Source: DAOSCP01 sp035379625 (GTDB lineage: Bacteria > Bacteroidota > Ignavibacteria > Ignavibacteriales > DAOSCP01). From it: a DNA stretch of 64,000 nt. Under the pieces are notes generated by a model. That model was given only the letters and a program-made list of their open reading frames with translations. It made no database searches and was not told the DNA's origin. The stretch lies in assembly GCA_035379625.1 (NCBI GenBank), contig DAOSVM010000003.1:1-64000 (forward strand), read 5' to 3'. This document shows, in pieces, positions 62,491 to 64,000 of the stretch. Position numbers and translations under genes: made by a program. The stretch's first letter is position 1. Each line of letters opens with the position of its first letter.

Positions 62491-62685
62491 AACGGTAAAT
62501 AATTTTAAAATCTGAATTTGAATTTGTTTAATGATTGTGAAAAAATCAAGACTTTATATATTAATTTAATATTAATTATATTAATATCAAATTAATTTTT
62601 ACAATGATAGAATACATTTTATTATAATACAATAAAAATATTATTTAGCTGTATTAATCTTTTTGTTAATTGATTATTAAAATTA

Positions 62686-64000
62686 TTAAACCAATACTTT
62701 AGGCGTGTAGTTTATAATTTGGTGATCATAAACATTAATCTGTAATTTGTCATAAATCTCATCAATAAAAGTAGGTCCATATTTAGATACAAAATATATC
62801 CAACTAATGTATCTTTCTTGGAGTGTAGCTTCTGGATATAATGAGTTGTGTAATCTTTTAGCTTGCTCTATTAGGATAGAATTTTTTCTTAATTGAGCTT
62901 CATTAATTTTTTTCTTTAAAATATTAATTGAATGAGCAATATTTTCATATGTTTTATTAAAATTATTTATTAAATTTTGATCAAAATCTTTAGTATCATT
63001 TTTCAACCTTTCAAAATCTAGACTAAAATTATTAAACAACTCATCAACTGCTTCTATTAAATTATTATCAACATTTTGTGAGTTAATTTTGTTGATAAAA
63101 TCATTGTAATCAATAAATATGTCAATTAATTCAATACCCAATTTTTCCAATCTTTTTTCATTTGATTTTTCAACGATAGTAGCACTAGCTCTTGGGTATA
63201 TTATTGGTTTTACAAGATTAAAATTATCGTATATACTAAAAATTTGAGCGAAATAAGCTATCTCGGAAGGACCACCAACATAGAAAACTGTAGGGAAAAT
63301 GTAATCCTGACAAATTGGCCTTAAAACAACATTTGGACTAAAATTATAAGGTTCGTTATTTATCATTTCTATTAGTTCATCTGATGTAAGAACCTTATTT
63401 ATTGATTTAATAATAAATTCTCCATTTCTTTCAGATGGTTCTATAAGATATCTTGAATTATCATTGGAAAAAAATAAATTAACTGGCCTGATTTTAATTT
63501 GAGCATGATAATTTTTCTCCAAATCTGCACTAATAGAAACTAATTTTACTGAATGTTCAATATAATTGTTAATTTCATCAATGAAAATTGGCTTTAAATA
63601 CTCTTTTACATCTTTTTCTATGGTATCAAAAATAATTAGTCCATAACGATCGAAAAATTCAAATAACAATTCCTTAAATGCTTGACTAAAAGTTTTATTA
63701 TTACAATAAATTTTTCTTAGTTTTTCTATTAAATTAGATTTGAAACTTGAAATAGGTAAATTATTGTCTAATTGCGTAAGAAATGTTTCAATATTTTTAT
63801 TTATTTTTAATTTACCAACACTCCCTCTATTTGTAAATTTCTCAACATCATCGTAAGTAATTTGTTTTAACTCATAATCTTTATCTAATAAATAAACATT
63901 TCTAATTTCATCAAAATCGTGATCTTCGACTTCCATCCAAAAAACCGGCACAAAACGATATTCATCAAATTTATGATTAAGTATATTACATAATTTAATG
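62686..64000 (-). CDS. bshC: Bacillithiol biosynthesis cysteine-adding enzyme BshC (partial)
   Basis: The frame stays open to the window edge, so the N-terminus is missing. The visible ~437 residues carry the BshC signature FVPVFWMEVEDHDFDEI (a GTG inside it at 63949 is not the start) and the later landmarks PNVVLRPICQDYIFPTVFYVGGPSEIAYFAQ and PIIYPRASATIVE, given here as position markers at about 63320 and 63200. BshC adds cysteine to GlcN-malate in the last step of bacillithiol synthesis. A coiled-coil region (~300-400 of the visible part) is typical. bshA and bshB are not in the window. Confidence 0.9.
   Translation of the reverse strand, partial: IKLCNILNHKFDEYRFVPVFWMEVEDHDFDEIRNVYLLDKDYELKQITYDDVEKFTNRGSVGKLKINKNIETFLTQLDNNLPISSFKSNLIEKLRKIYCNNKTFSQAFKELLFEFFDRYGLIIFDTIEKDVKEYLKPIFIDEINNYIEHSVKLVSISADLEKNYHAQIKIRPVNLFFSNDNSRYLIEPSERNGEFIIKSINKVLTSDELIEMINNEPYNFSPNVVLRPICQDYIFPTVFYVGGPSEIAYFAQIFSIYDNFNLVKPIIYPRASATIVEKSNEKRLEKLGIELIDIFIDYNDFINKINSQNVDNNLIEAVDELFNNFSLDFERLKNDTKDFDQNLINNFNKTYENIAHSINILKKKINEAQLRKNSILIEQAKRLHNSLYPEATLQERYISWIYFVSKYGPTFIDEIYDKLQINVYDHQIINYTPKVLV

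Noticed and set aside
62491..62685. Regulatory RNA upstream of the orphan kinase
   Set aside because: The ~195-bp gap is AT-rich with low-complexity TATTAAT palindromes but no stable hairpin, terminator or recognisable riboswitch.

Overview
This is an AT-rich (roughly a quarter to 30% GC by eye) bacterial chromosome segment, densely packed with genes. It has no rRNA, tRNA, CRISPR array or recognisable transposase. Gene content points to the Bacteroidota/Chlorobiota (FCB) group: a PorX-type response regulator fused to a PglZ domain, BshC of bacillithiol synthesis, a one-subunit cytochrome b SdhCAB, a leaderless SpoIID/LytB protein and an NFACT/RqcH protein. Clear Shine-Dalgarno sequences and the lineage mix suggest an Ignavibacteria/Kapabacteria-like branch, but that placement is inference.

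Layout. 1-8448: SppA-like protease, then an apparent operon of a YfiR-like periplasmic protein, a CHASE8/HAMP/multi-PAS histidine kinase (broken by one homopolymer frameshift), a REC-HDOD regulator and a REC plus degenerate HD-GYP regulator. 8449-16727: KefB-type antiporter, RqcH, PorX, a membrane transporter, GDP-fucose synthase and a UPF0158-like protein. 17113-23879: QueD, SpoIID-like protein, Omp85-type outer membrane protein, processive GT2 glycosyltransferase, RlmN, EVE protein and thioredoxin. 24544-27898: sdhCAB. 28272-35618: a lipoprotein and a minus-strand cluster of a small membrane protein, two paralogous GATase-like/deacetylase-like proteins, an Fn3 lipoprotein and a hybrid kinase with a decayed ATPase domain. 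35740-41639: omega-amidase, aldose epimerase, J-domain protein, RuvC, RuvA, P5C dehydrogenase and MarR. 41664-44866: enoyl reductase-like SDR, TrxB, QueG and a Rieske protein. 44993-49079: RmlA, a four-module TPR protein and an amino acid permease. 49934-55907: MarR-TolC-MFP-RND efflux operon. 56589-64000: orphan dCache protein, YyaL-like protein, HtrA protease, histidine kinase and partial BshC.

The most unusual content is non-coding. Two copies of a 537-741 bp element (A, 23921-24457; B, 49119-49859) lie in inverted orientation between convergent terminators. Each has 21-bp complementary ends, very GC-rich hairpins in an otherwise AT-rich genome, and an internal array of 55-bp tandem repeats in exact register. 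Base differences between the ends and between the copies are consistently G.U-compatible on only one strand, which suggests a structured RNA or folding single-stranded DNA element. Single end motifs also occur at 17051 and, degenerate, at 27945. A different palindromic element (55980-56572) abuts a truncated-looking receptor gene.

Two poly(A) tracts (near position 3 and at 4020-4025) each appear to carry one extra A and break a gene, so either sequencing error or genuine homopolymer slippage must be considered.
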